From an uncultured Lachnospiraceae bacterium (GTDB lineage: Bacteria > Bacillota > Clostridia > Lachnospirales > Lachnospiraceae), in assembly GCA_947174615.1 (NCBI GenBank), contig CAMWJQ010000017.1, forward strand, positions 1-18,654: 18,654 nt of DNA, given 5' to 3'. Positions 7,204 through 13,923 of this stretch are shown piece after piece (the stretch's first letter is position 1; each line of letters begins with the position of its first letter). Under the pieces are notes generated by a model, which was given only the letters and a program-made list of their open reading frames with translations, had not been told where the DNA came from and did not search any database. The translations under genes and the position numbers were made by a program.

Positions 7204-7923
7204 ATGAATGCGAAATATGGAAATGTCACGACAAAAATCCTGACAGTTCTGTTGGTGCTGGCGATGGTTATGGTGGCAAGGGAATCGGCGCAGTTTGTGA
7301 GTACGCTGGAGGAACATGCGAGAAGAACATTTCATAAAAACGGTGAGGAGATCACAATCGTGGTGGACGCTGGGCATGGCGGGATCGATCCCGGAAAGAT
7401 TGGCGTGAACAATGCGCTCGAAAAGGACATCAATCTGGCAATCGCTCTGAAGCTTGAGCGCAATCTCAAGGAACATGGAATCCACGTCGTGATGACTAGA
7501 ACGGATGACAATGGCTTGTACAAGGCGAGCGATACCAACAAGAAGGTGCGTGATATGAAAAACCGTCTGGAAACGATCGAGGAGGCAAAGCCGACGCTGG
7601 CGGTCAGTATCCATCAAAACAGTTATCCAGACCCTTCTGTGAGCGGGGTTCAGGTTTTTTACTATAAGGATTCTGTCAAGAGTAAAGAGGCGGCAGAGAT
7701 TATGCAGGAGCAGATGATCCGGACGCTCAAGCCGGCGAAGGAGCGCGTGGCAAAGGAGAATGGGAGTTATTATCTGCTCAAAAAGACCTCGGTGCCGATT
7801 GTGATTGTCGAATGTGCCTTCATGAGTAATCCCACAGAAGCGGAGCTTCTGACGCAGGACGGCTATCAGGAAAAGGTGGCTTGGGGGATTTATATGGGCA
7901 TCATGCAGGTGATCAACAATTAG
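7204..7923 (+). CDS. cwlD: N-acetylmuramoyl-L-alanine amidase, CwlD type
   Basis: 239 residues from the ATG at 7204, preceded by GGAGAG; an in-frame ATG at 7189 has no SD. B. subtilis CwlD is almost the same length. Residues about 10-25 form a signal anchor and the rest is a single Amidase_3 domain. Zinc ligands are H58 (DAGHGGIDPG), E73 (ALEKD) and H137 (SIHQN); catalytic Glu is E203 (VECAFMSN). There is no wall-binding domain. In spore formers CwlD removes the peptide side chain from muramic acid so that muramic-delta-lactam can be made in the cortex, which germination enzymes need. A vegetative amidase of the same fold is the alternative, but size and domain layout fit CwlD best. The sigma-E-like promoter agrees. 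Confidence 0.88.
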   Translation: MNAKYGNVTTKILTVLLVLAMVMVARESAQFVSTLEEHARRTFHKNGEEITIVVDAGHGGIDPGKIGVNNALEKDINLAIALKLERNLKEHGIHVVMTRTDDNGLYKASDTNKKVRDMKNRLETIEEAKPTLAVSIHQNSYPDPSVSGVQVFYYKDSVKSKEAAEIMQEQMIRTLKPAKERVAKENGSYYLLKKTSVPIVIVECAFMSNPTEAELLTQDGYQEKVAWGIYMGIMQVINN

Positions 7924-8016
7924 ATTGGTTCTTGGTTGCTGGAACAGAGTGAAAAGTAACGCAGAGACCGCATGACATACATCAACGACCTATGTTTCAA
8001 GCGTATCTGAACGCTG

Positions 8017-8097
8017 TGTGATGTATTTCTCTCTTTTCTGTTGACACAGAGCAAGATAAGTGATATATTTGTCATGAAAAGAGAGAAATATATCACA
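8017..8097. repeat. Three-copy 11-bp motif and 22-bp inverted repeat around a promoter
   Basis: Arms at 8017-8038 and 8076-8097 are inverted copies matching at 21 of 22 positions. They flank the promoter at 8041-8069 exactly. The 11-bp core GTGATATATTT occurs three times: 8018-8028 (one mismatch, G at 8023), 8060-8070 (overlapping the -10) and inverted at 8086-8096. This is best read as a cooperative repressor operator, probably for the XRE regulator of the same operon (inference). Confidence 0.75.
8041..8069 (+). promoter_or_regulatory. Sigma-A promoter of the membrane protein / XRE operon
   Basis: TTGACA (8041-8046) and TATATT (8064-8069) with a 17-bp spacer. The start near 8076 coincides with the beginning of the right repeat arm. 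A weak 5-bp hairpin AGCGT/ACGCT at 8000-8015 just upstream may end cwlD transcription. Confidence 0.8.
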
Positions 8098-8117
8098 ACT
8101 ATGATAGGAGGCGTACA

Positions 8118-8594
8118 ATGAAAAAGAACAAGATGAAAATTTGGGTTGGCTGTGGAATATTTTGTGTGTTGAGTGTGCTTGTTTCGTCATGGTATGCAGT
8201 TGCTTTTAATGATTCCCGTCTGGTAGTTCCAATGGATTCTAAGGAGTATGTATTTGACATAAAGGATTTGCCAATGATTGTTTCGGTTTCTCTCACCTGC
8301 ATTTATCTGTTCGCGCTGTTCGCCCTGATTTTGATCCATGCAGAAAAAAACCAAAGACAAGTGGAAGAAACAGGCATCACCCGCGCTAAGCTGAAAGCCT
8401 ATCAGATTACTTTTGGGGTCATGTTTGCCGCACTGTTAATTCTCTGCCGGGGAAAACTCTTTGGAAGCCTTGAGTACACCCTGATTGCTGTAATTATTAC
8501 CCTTTCCCTTGCATTGGCTTTGGGGATTTTCCTCTCTGAATATTTGCTGTACCGATACGACCATGATGATCAGATAGGGGAAGGCGGGGAATAG
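8118..8594 (+). CDS. Four-TM membrane protein of unknown function, partner of the adjacent XRE regulator
   Basis: 158 residues, start chosen at the ATG after SD ATAGGAGG. Four hydrophobic segments are visible at about 8-30, 52-75, 92-112 and 118-142. A short polar region (about 31-51) lies between the first two and a charged linker (76-91) between the second and third. The C-terminus is acidic (YDHDDQIGEGGE). I do not recognise a family with confidence. It sits 3 nt before a 65-residue XRE regulator. Pairs of a small integral membrane protein and a minimal XRE protein are common in Firmicutes, where the membrane protein may sequester or sense for the regulator; that role is inference here. 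Confidence 0.8.
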   Translation: MKKNKMKIWVGCGIFCVLSVLVSSWYAVAFNDSRLVVPMDSKEYVFDIKDLPMIVSVSLTCIYLFALFALILIHAEKNQRQVEETGITRAKLKAYQITFGVMFAALLILCRGKLFGSLEYTLIAVIITLSLALALGIFLSEYLLYRYDHDDQIGEGGE

Positions 8595-8597
8595 GAT

Positions 8598-8795
8598 ATG
8601 GCAGAATTTGAGTGCAGATTAAAAAAGTACCGGCAAATGAAAGATTTGACACAGGAGCAGCTGGCAGAAAAAGTAGGGGTGCGCCGGGAAACGATCATGC
8701 GCTTGGAAAAAGCGCAGTATAATCCGTCGTTGAAGCTGGCAATTGATATTTCCAGGGTTGTGGAAGCCCCGATTGAAGAACTGTTTATTTTTTAA
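8598..8795 (+). CDS. Minimal XRE-family transcriptional regulator (65 residues)
   Basis: 65 residues consisting of little more than one Cro/C1-type helix-turn-helix. The core motif LTQEQLAEKVGVRRETIMRL spans about residues 18-37, followed by the usual NPSLKLAIDISRVV helix and a short hydrophobic end (EELFIF). It starts 3 nt after the membrane protein stop, so expression is probably coupled. Such small proteins bind DNA as dimers. It is the most likely ligand for the three-copy motif at 8017-8097 upstream of this operon (inference). It ends before a separate promoter at 8857-8885. Confidence 0.9.
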   Translation: MAEFECRLKKYRQMKDLTQEQLAEKVGVRRETIMRLEKAQYNPSLKLAIDISRVVEAPIEELFIF

Positions 8796-8846
8796 AGACT
8801 GATAGAATGCTATACCGCGTTTTGCGGCGGAAGATAAGCATTTCAC

Positions 8847-8861
8847 AACAATGAAATTGTT
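8847..8861. promoter_or_regulatory. Operator-like dyad over the -35 of the LytTR gene
   Basis: AACAATGAAATTGTT is a perfect 6-3-6 inverted repeat overlapping the -35 box at 8857-8862. The half-site does not resemble the 11-bp motif of the neighbouring operon, so a different regulator is likely. Confidence 0.45.
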
Positions 8862-8885
8862 TTGATGTTTTGGGCAGGCTATAAT
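8857..8885 (+). promoter_or_regulatory. Sigma-A promoter of the LytTR regulator
   Basis: TTGTTT (8857-8862) and TATAAT (8880-8885) with a 17-bp spacer. The predicted start near 8892 lies after the in-frame ATG at 8862, which decides in favour of the TTG start at 8913. Confidence 0.7.
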
Positions 8886-8912
8886 AAAATACTTAGAGGA
8901 GGTGGTGGTGCA

Positions 8913-9617
8913 TTGATTCGTATTGCAATCTGTGAGGATGAAAAACATATGTCCGATCATATAAGGGCGTTTGTCTCCGATTTTTTCCGTAAAAAGAACA
9001 GGGAAATCCATCTTCGAACATTTTTAAGCGGTGAAGAGCTGCTAAGCTACGATGGGCAGATTGACATTCTGTTTCTGGATATCCAGATGAAGGGTATGGA
9101 CGGCATGGAAACGGCAAGGAAACTGAGGGCGGATAAGTTCCGGGGCTTCCTGATCTTTATCACGGTACTGAAAGAGATGGTGTTCCAGTCTTTTGAGGTA
9201 CAGGCTTACGACTATCTGGTCAAGCCGGTAGAGGAAAAACAGTTTGAAAAGACCATGGAGCGTCTTTACGCTTCCATGCAAAACGACAGCGAAGACAGCC
9301 TTCTGGTACAAAAGGGATATGAGGGGCGCATTATCCCAAAGGATGAGATTGTTTTCTGTGAGATCATAGACCGGAAAATATATCTGAACCTGGCTTCCGG
9401 CGAGGTTGTCGATTATTATGATCGGATTGAAAATCTGGAAACGAAGCTGGGCAGCCATTTTTTCCGGTGCCACAGGAGCTATCTCATCAACCTGAAACAT
9501 TTAAAAGGCTATAAAAACGGGACGGCATATATGGATAGCGGCAGAGAGGTTCCCGTATCACGGCTGCGGGGCAAGGAGTTTTCTAGTGTTATCCTGCAAT
9601 ATATGAAAACTATGTAG
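8913..9617 (+). CDS. LytTR-family response regulator (no sensor kinase nearby)
   Basis: 234 residues from a TTG start behind GAGGAGGTGG; an upstream ATG at 8862 lies before the transcript start. Residues 1-120 are a receiver domain with acidic pocket E8/D9/E10, phospho-acceptor D56 (FLDIQMKG), T84 and K104 (LVKP). Residues about 130-232 are a LytTR DNA-binding domain with the characteristic FFRCHRSYLINLKHL stretch. Proteins of this type respond to peptide or surface signals and usually have a GHKL histidine kinase gene beside them; none is present here. Downstream are a 15-residue ORF and a coiled-coil protein gene, apparently cotranscribed. All receiver residues are kept, so phosphorylation by a distant kinase is likely. 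Confidence 0.93.
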   Translation: MIRIAICEDEKHMSDHIRAFVSDFFRKKNREIHLRTFLSGEELLSYDGQIDILFLDIQMKGMDGMETARKLRADKFRGFLIFITVLKEMVFQSFEVQAYDYLVKPVEEKQFEKTMERLYASMQNDSEDSLLVQKGYEGRIIPKDEIVFCEIIDRKIYLNLASGEVVDYYDRIENLETKLGSHFFRCHRSYLINLKHLKGYKNGTAYMDSGREVPVSRLRGKEFSSVILQYMKTM

Positions 9618-9640
9618 GAGATGGCTTAGGAGGCTTTGTA

Positions 9641-9688
9641 ATGGAAGGTTTCACCGACGACTGCAAGAAAAATGGAGACAAATTATGA
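9641..9688 (+). CDS. 15-residue ORF with perfect SD, overlapping the next start (leader or decayed gene)
   Basis: TAGGAGG at 9627-9633 sits seven bases before an ATG that opens a 15-codon frame (MEGFTDDCKKNGDKL). Its TGA overlaps the ATG of the next gene as ATGA, the classic arrangement for translational coupling. It may be a leader peptide. Alternatively it is the front of a longer lost ORF: adjacent frames continue with helix-like codons to a TAA at about 9728-9730 that is followed by another strong SD. No homologue is known to me. Confidence 0.4.
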   Translation: MEGFTDDCKKNGDKL

Positions 9689-10251
9689 GGACAGGAAGCG
9701 CTTATGCAGCGCTTTATGGAACTGTTGTAAATGGCGATAAGGAGGATGTAATGATGCATACAAAGACAATGGAAGGGCTTGTAGGAGCAAGGACAAATAT
9801 GAATCTGCTGAATACACCCATGCGTGTTTTCAAGGAGGCAAGGCGCAAAGGCGATACGGCAGCAATGGAAAGGGCAATGGGATATGTTGGCGATTTTTCC
9901 GACAAGGTGGAGCAATATCAGGCGGAAGCTGACAAGGGAATGGAAGAAGATGCAAAGGAAGCAAGGGAAAAAGCGAAACAGCAGCGTGAGGAAGCTATTC
10001 GGAAACGTAAAGAAGAACGTGAAAAACTAGAAGAGAAGCTTGAAGAAAGCAGGAATGCGGATGCAAATACCGATACCGATGAGACCGATGCGCGTCTCGT
10101 GGAGAACAGCGAAGAGGGAAGGGTATATGTAAAAGATGATTCGAATCCAGATGGGAAAAAGAGTGACGCTGTAAAGGAGCCCATGGCATATACGAAGGCA
10201 GGAGCGGCGCTTGCTATGGAGCAGGAGGCAAATATTTCCGTTTCTGTGTAA
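9685..10251 (+). CDS. Charged coiled-coil protein of unknown function
   Basis: 188 residues if the ATG at 9685 is used. A second candidate start, the tandem ATGATG at 9751-9756, has a stronger SD (AAGGAGG five bases away) and would give 166 residues. The 9685 start overlaps the 15-residue ORF. The middle (about residues 75-125 of the long form) is a highly charged Glu/Lys/Arg helix, probably a coiled coil; the C-terminal third is polar and Asp/Glu-rich and ends in a short hydrophobic run (ISVSV). There is no signal peptide or TM segment, so it should be cytoplasmic. I do not recognise it. The position behind an orphan LytTR regulator suggests coexpression, not a known function. Confidence 0.65.
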   Translation: MRTGSAYAALYGTVVNGDKEDVMMHTKTMEGLVGARTNMNLLNTPMRVFKEARRKGDTAAMERAMGYVGDFSDKVEQYQAEADKGMEEDAKEAREKAKQQREEAIRKRKEEREKLEEKLEESRNADANTDTDETDARLVENSEEGRVYVKDDSNPDGKKSDAVKEPMAYTKAGAALAMEQEANISVSV

Positions 10252-10266
10252 ATAAAGGAGAACGAC

Positions 10267-10312
10267 ATGCTTTAACCTGGGGAAAGCAATTATTAAACTG
10301 GCGTGTTACTGA
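10267..10312 (+). other. Possible frameshifted mini-ORF
   Basis: AAAGGAG precedes an ATG that reaches a stop after two codons. Dropping one base after this ATG would open a 14-codon frame to the TGA at 10310, encoding an amphipathic peptide starting FNLGKAIIKLACY. This may be a decayed small gene or chance. The rest of 10313-10437 holds only the leader and promoter region of the next gene. Confidence 0.15.
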
Positions 10313-10362
10313 CGAAATGTTACAAAAATTTTACACAACACCTTTATTTAAACGCAGGAATG

Positions 10363-10371
10363 TGCTAGAAT
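10363..10371 (+). promoter_or_regulatory. Extended -10 promoter candidate of the sua5-rpiB-upp run
   Basis: TGCTAGAAT is an extended -10 (TGN plus TAGAAT, one mismatch to TATAAT). No clear -35 is found. It lies 66 nt before the Sua5 start. Confidence 0.4.
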
Positions 10372-10437
10372 GGATAAGAATTAGAGCACAAAAAGTGAGA
10401 GCAGCTGAAATTTATAGGAAAATATGGAGATAATAAA

Positions 10438-11505
10438 ATGGAAACAACAATCGTTGCCATAGGAGATGCAGACACGCCGGAATGTATTGATGAAAAGCTG
10501 TCTATGGCAGGAGCTGTCATCAGGCGCGGCGGACTGGTCGCTTTTCCCACGGAAACGGTCTATGGTCTTGGAGGAGATGCGCTCAATCCTGAATCGTCGA
10601 GAAAGATCTATGCGGCGAAGGGGAGACCAAGTGACAATCCGCTGATTATACACATCGCCGATATGGCGGCGCTGGACCGCATTGTGTGCGGGATTCCAGA
10701 GAAGGCGGCAAAGCTTGCAGAGGCGTTCTGGCCGGGACCGCTCACCATGATTTTCAGGAAGTCGGCAATTGTGCCATACCAGACGACAGGAGGACTTGAC
10801 ACAGTGGCAGTGCGTATGCCAGGTCATCCGCTCGCGGCGCTTTTTATCAGAAAGGCGGGCGGTTATGTGGCGGCGCCGAGCGCGAATCTGTCCGGCAAGC
10901 CCAGCCCTACGCTTGCAAAGTATGTGGTGCAGGATCTGGATGGCAGGATTGATATGATTCTGGATGCAGATGGTGTTGAGATTGGACTTGAATCTACAAT
11001 TGTAGATTTGACAAGTGAGATTCCTATCATATTGAGACCTGGTTATATTACGCAGAAAATGTTGTCGGAGGTGGTCGGCGAGATCGATCTGGATGTCGCG
11101 GTATACGACAGCGGCGCTGCGCAGGCGCCGAAAGCTCCGGGGATGAAGTATCGGCATTATGCGCCAAAGGGAGAACTGGTGATTGTGGAAGGCGAGCCGC
11201 AGCGCGTTGTGAGCTATATCAATGAACGGGCGGCAGCACATGAGGCAGCGGGGGTGCGTACCGGCGTGATCGGTTCGCTGGAACAGATTGCGCAATACCA
11301 TGCTTCGAGTGTCAAAAATGCAGGCAGCAGGTGTGATGCGCATGAGGCGGCGAAGAAATTGTATACTTTTTTGCGGGAATTTGATGATGAAGAGATCGCC
11401 TGCATTTATGCGGAGTCCTTTACAGATGCGCGCGACGAGGGATTTGGACAGGCTGTTATGAACAGGCTGTTAAAGGCGGCTGGGCACAAGGTAATCCATG
11501 TATAA
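10438..11505 (+). CDS. sua5: L-threonylcarbamoyladenylate synthase (Sua5/YrdC/YwlC)
   Basis: 355 residues, the long Sua5 form. Residues about 15-205 are the YrdC domain with the nucleotide/threonine-binding motifs KGRPSDNPLIIHI and SANLSGKPSPT; about 250-350 are the Sua5-specific C-terminal domain. The enzyme makes threonylcarbamoyl-AMP from threonine, bicarbonate and ATP, which TsaD/B/E then transfer to A37 of ANN-decoding tRNAs (t6A). Start ATG follows GGAGAT. The rpiB gene begins 46 nt later on the same strand, an arrangement also seen near ywlC in Bacillus, where ywlC, rpiB (ywlF) and upp lie in one region. A 320-codon antisense frame across the gene is a shadow. Confidence 0.95.
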   Translation: METTIVAIGDADTPECIDEKLSMAGAVIRRGGLVAFPTETVYGLGGDALNPESSRKIYAAKGRPSDNPLIIHIADMAALDRIVCGIPEKAAKLAEAFWPGPLTMIFRKSAIVPYQTTGGLDTVAVRMPGHPLAALFIRKAGGYVAAPSANLSGKPSPTLAKYVVQDLDGRIDMILDADGVEIGLESTIVDLTSEIPIILRPGYITQKMLSEVVGEIDLDVAVYDSGAAQAPKAPGMKYRHYAPKGELVIVEGEPQRVVSYINERAAAHEAAGVRTGVIGSLEQIAQYHASSVKNAGSRCDAHEAAKKLYTFLREFDDEEIACIYAESFTDARDEGFGQAVMNRLLKAAGHKVIHV

Positions 11506-11551
11506 AAGATCTATTGATAAGATTATGAAACAAGAAAAGGAGGATGACAAT

Positions 11552-12001
11552 ATGTTAGCAATTGGGTGTGATCATGGCGGATATGATTTGAAACAGGAGG
11601 TTTTAAAATACCTCACCGATCATCAGATCGACTATAAGGATTTTGGCTGTTACGGCAAGGATTCCTGCGATTATCCCGCGTTTGGGCAGGCGGTTGCGAA
11701 GGCGGTCGCGTCAGGAACATGCGACAGGGGGATTGTGATTTGTACGACAGGGATCGGTATTTCCATCGCGGCGAACAAGGTAAAGGGCGTCCGCTGTGCA
11801 CTTTGCGCCGACACGGTGTCTGCAAGGCTGACAAGAGAGCATAACAATGCGAATATACTGGCGCTTGGCGCTGGTATCGTCGGACCGAATCTGGCGCTAA
11901 GCATTGTTGACACGTTTCTGAACACTGCGTTTCCGGGTGAGGAAAAACACAGCAGACGTGTGGCAGCGATACAGGCGATTGAAGAAGAAACGATGAAATA
12001 A
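11552..12001 (+). CDS. rpiB: Ribose-5-phosphate isomerase B
   Basis: 149 residues from the ATG at 11552, which has AAGGAGG in front; an in-frame ATG at 11498 overlaps the end of the Sua5 gene and has no SD. It interconverts ribose-5-phosphate and ribulose-5-phosphate in the pentose phosphate pathway. The RpiB/LacAB fold signature is clear: DHGG (7-10), the catalytic Cys C64 in ICTTGIGIS, and SARLTREHNNANILALGAG with H98. The position after C64 is Thr where Gly is frequent in the family; the active-site Cys is kept. It feeds PRPP synthesis, which the next gene (upp) uses. Confidence 0.95.
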   Translation: MLAIGCDHGGYDLKQEVLKYLTDHQIDYKDFGCYGKDSCDYPAFGQAVAKAVASGTCDRGIVICTTGIGISIAANKVKGVRCALCADTVSARLTREHNNANILALGAGIVGPNLALSIVDTFLNTAFPGEEKHSRRVAAIQAIEEETMK

Positions 12002-12047
12002 AAAGTATAAAAATGATGAGATACAGGAAATACAGGAGGACAGCATC

Positions 12048-12677
12048 ATGGCAAAGATCGTAGTGATGGATCATCCGCTGATTCAGCATAAGATAGGTGT
12101 AATCAGAAGGACGGAGACTGGTACAAAGGACTTCAGGCAGACAATCAGCGAGATTGCGAATCTGATATGTTATGAGGCTACCAGAGCGTTAAAACTTGCG
12201 GATGTGGAGATTGAGACACCCATCTGCAAGACAACGGTGAAGCAGCTGGCGGGCAAAAAGCTGGCGGTGGTGCCGATACTTCGTGCAGGGCTTGGTATGG
12301 TAGACGGTATGCTGCAGCTGATCCCTGCTGCAAAGGTAGGGCATATCGGGCTTTACCGCGACCCGGACACGCTGGAACCGGTAGAGTATTACTGTAAATT
12401 GCCCGAAGATTGCAGCCAGCGGGAAGTCTTCGTGGTGGACCCGATGCTTGCGACAGGCGGTTCCTCCTCTGCGGCGATTCGTATGCTCAAGGACAGGGGA
12501 TGCAGGAATATTCATTTTTTGTGTATCATTGCCGCTCCTGAAGGGGTAGAGCGCATGAAAAAGGATCATCCGGATGTGGATCTCTATATTGGCGCGATGG
12601 ACGAGCGGTTAAATGAGCATGGATATATTGTTCCGGGTCTGGGGGATGCAGGAGACAGAATTTTTGGTACAAAATAG
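12048..12677 (+). CDS. upp: Uracil phosphoribosyltransferase
   Basis: 209 residues, exactly the usual length. It converts uracil and PRPP to UMP in pyrimidine salvage. The PRPP-binding loop VVDPMLATGGSSSAAI and the uracil-binding C-terminal GDAGDRIFGTK are both present, as is the LRAGLGMVDG segment. It follows rpiB by 46 nt with SD GGAGGACAG. No terminator separates it from the wall hydrolase gene 51 nt downstream, so readthrough is possible. Confidence 0.97.
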   Translation: MAKIVVMDHPLIQHKIGVIRRTETGTKDFRQTISEIANLICYEATRALKLADVEIETPICKTTVKQLAGKKLAVVPILRAGLGMVDGMLQLIPAAKVGHIGLYRDPDTLEPVEYYCKLPEDCSQREVFVVDPMLATGGSSSAAIRMLKDRGCRNIHFLCIIAAPEGVERMKKDHPDVDLYIGAMDERLNEHGYIVPGLGDAGDRIFGTK

Positions 12678-12728
12678 TATGAAATAAAGTGGGGAAATGG
12701 GAGTTCGTGTGGAAGGAAAGAGGAATTC

Positions 12729-13898
12729 ATGAAAGCGTCATATAAACGGTCGGCGGCAATGCTGATCGCTGCAGTGGTGGCAGTGGTATTTGTCGGCAGT
12801 GCGCCAAGGACAGTCTATGCCGAGACAACACTGGAACGGCTGCAAAAAGCAAAGGCTGAGAAAGAAAAGACGGAGGATGCAAAAGAGGATACAGAGAACC
12901 GCAAGGAGTCTCTGGAAATTACGAAAAATTCCCTTTTAGGGCAGTTAAGTTCACTCAATGACGACCTTGCACAGGTCAGTACGAATCTGGAAGCGATCGA
13001 GGCAGACATCAAACAGAAGGAAGCAGACATAGAGCAGACAGAGGCGGCGTTGGAGGAGGCAATCCGCATACAGGATGAGCAGTATGAAAGTATGAAAGTG
13101 CGCATCAAAGCGATGTATGAGCGCGGAGGAGCAGACAGTTATCTGGGCATTTTATTTTCGTCTACCAGTTTTTCGGATTTTCTGAATAAAAGTGATTATA
13201 TCGATCGTATTCATGCATATGACCGTAAGATGCTAGAGCAGTTTAAAAACACCCGCAAACAAGTGGAGGAGACAAAGGCTCGGCTCAATGACGAACTTTT
13301 GGCGCTGAATGATCTGCGGGCGGAGGCGGAGGCGGAGAAGAGTCGTGTTGCTGAACTTGTCAGCAGGACCTCTGCGAACGTGTCAAGCTATACGAACCAG
13401 ATTGCCGATGCAGAGGCTACGATTGACGCGCTGGAATCCATGCTTGACGAACAGGAACAGGACATTGCAGCGCTCCAGAAAAAATACGAGGAGGAGCTGG
13501 CGAAGTCGCGTCTGGCGGCGAAGTCCAAGTGGCGTGATATATCAGAGGTGACGTTTGAGGAGGGAGATCGCAAGCTCATGGCAAACATCATATACTGCGA
13601 GGCGGGCGGAGAGCCGTATTCTGGGCAGGTCGCTGTGGGGGCCGTGGTCATCAACAGAGTGCTCAGTTCCATTTATCCGGACACAGTCGTCGGGGTGGTT
13701 TATCAGAATAAGCAGTTCTCGCCTGTGGCGAGCGGTCGTCTGGCGCTGGCGCTGGCAAATGATTCTGCGACAGCAAGCTGTTACAAGGCGGCTGACGAAG
13801 CGATGAGCGGCGTGACGAATGTTGGACAGTGTGTGTATTTCAGAACGCCGATACCGGGACTTGAGGGGATCCGAATCGGCGGGCATATTTTTTACTGA
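12729..13898 (+). CDS. Secreted cell-wall hydrolase: PcsB-like coiled coil plus SleB-like (Hydrolase_2) domain
   Basis: 389 residues, SD GGAAAGAGG before the ATG. Residues 1-31 are a signal peptide with a likely cleavage after VYA. Residues about 33-265 are a long coiled coil with the pattern of the PcsB/CwlO N-terminal domain, known to regulate wall hydrolases through membrane partners such as FtsEX. Residues about 272-389 are a SleB/CwlJ-type hydrolase domain (NIIYCEAGGEPYSGQVAVGAV), with E291 in the position of the family's catalytic Glu. It likely cuts glycan strands during growth, division or spore germination. A coiled-coil domain instead of the peptidoglycan-binding domain of SleB suggests growth-linked control rather than cortex storage. 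It lies 25 nt before the FHA gene. Confidence 0.88.
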   Translation: MKASYKRSAAMLIAAVVAVVFVGSAPRTVYAETTLERLQKAKAEKEKTEDAKEDTENRKESLEITKNSLLGQLSSLNDDLAQVSTNLEAIEADIKQKEADIEQTEAALEEAIRIQDEQYESMKVRIKAMYERGGADSYLGILFSSTSFSDFLNKSDYIDRIHAYDRKMLEQFKNTRKQVEETKARLNDELLALNDLRAEAEAEKSRVAELVSRTSANVSSYTNQIADAEATIDALESMLDEQEQDIAALQKKYEEELAKSRLAAKSKWRDISEVTFEEGDRKLMANIIYCEAGGEPYSGQVAVGAVVINRVLSSIYPDTVVGVVYQNKQFSPVASGRLALALANDSATASCYKAADEAMSGVTNVGQCVYFRTPIPGLEGIRIGGHIFY

Positions 13899-13923
13899 CA
13901 GGATTACAGAAGAAGGTGTTAGC

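Noticed and set aside
8017..8097. Invertible promoter as main explanation
   Set aside because: The 37-bp centre is very short for recombinase-driven inversion, no recombinase is present, and a third motif copy inside points to protein binding. Kept only as an alternative.
8862..8912. ATG extending the LytTR protein by 17 residues
   Set aside because: The extension covers the TATAAT box and SD; receiver homology begins at the TTG at 8913.
10381..11343. 320-codon minus-strand ORF
   Set aside because: Exact antisense shadow of the Sua5 gene, Arg/His/Cys-rich with no family motif.
13819..13923. 35-residue extension of the FHA protein
   Set aside because: Lies inside the end of the SleB-like gene in another frame, with no SD.
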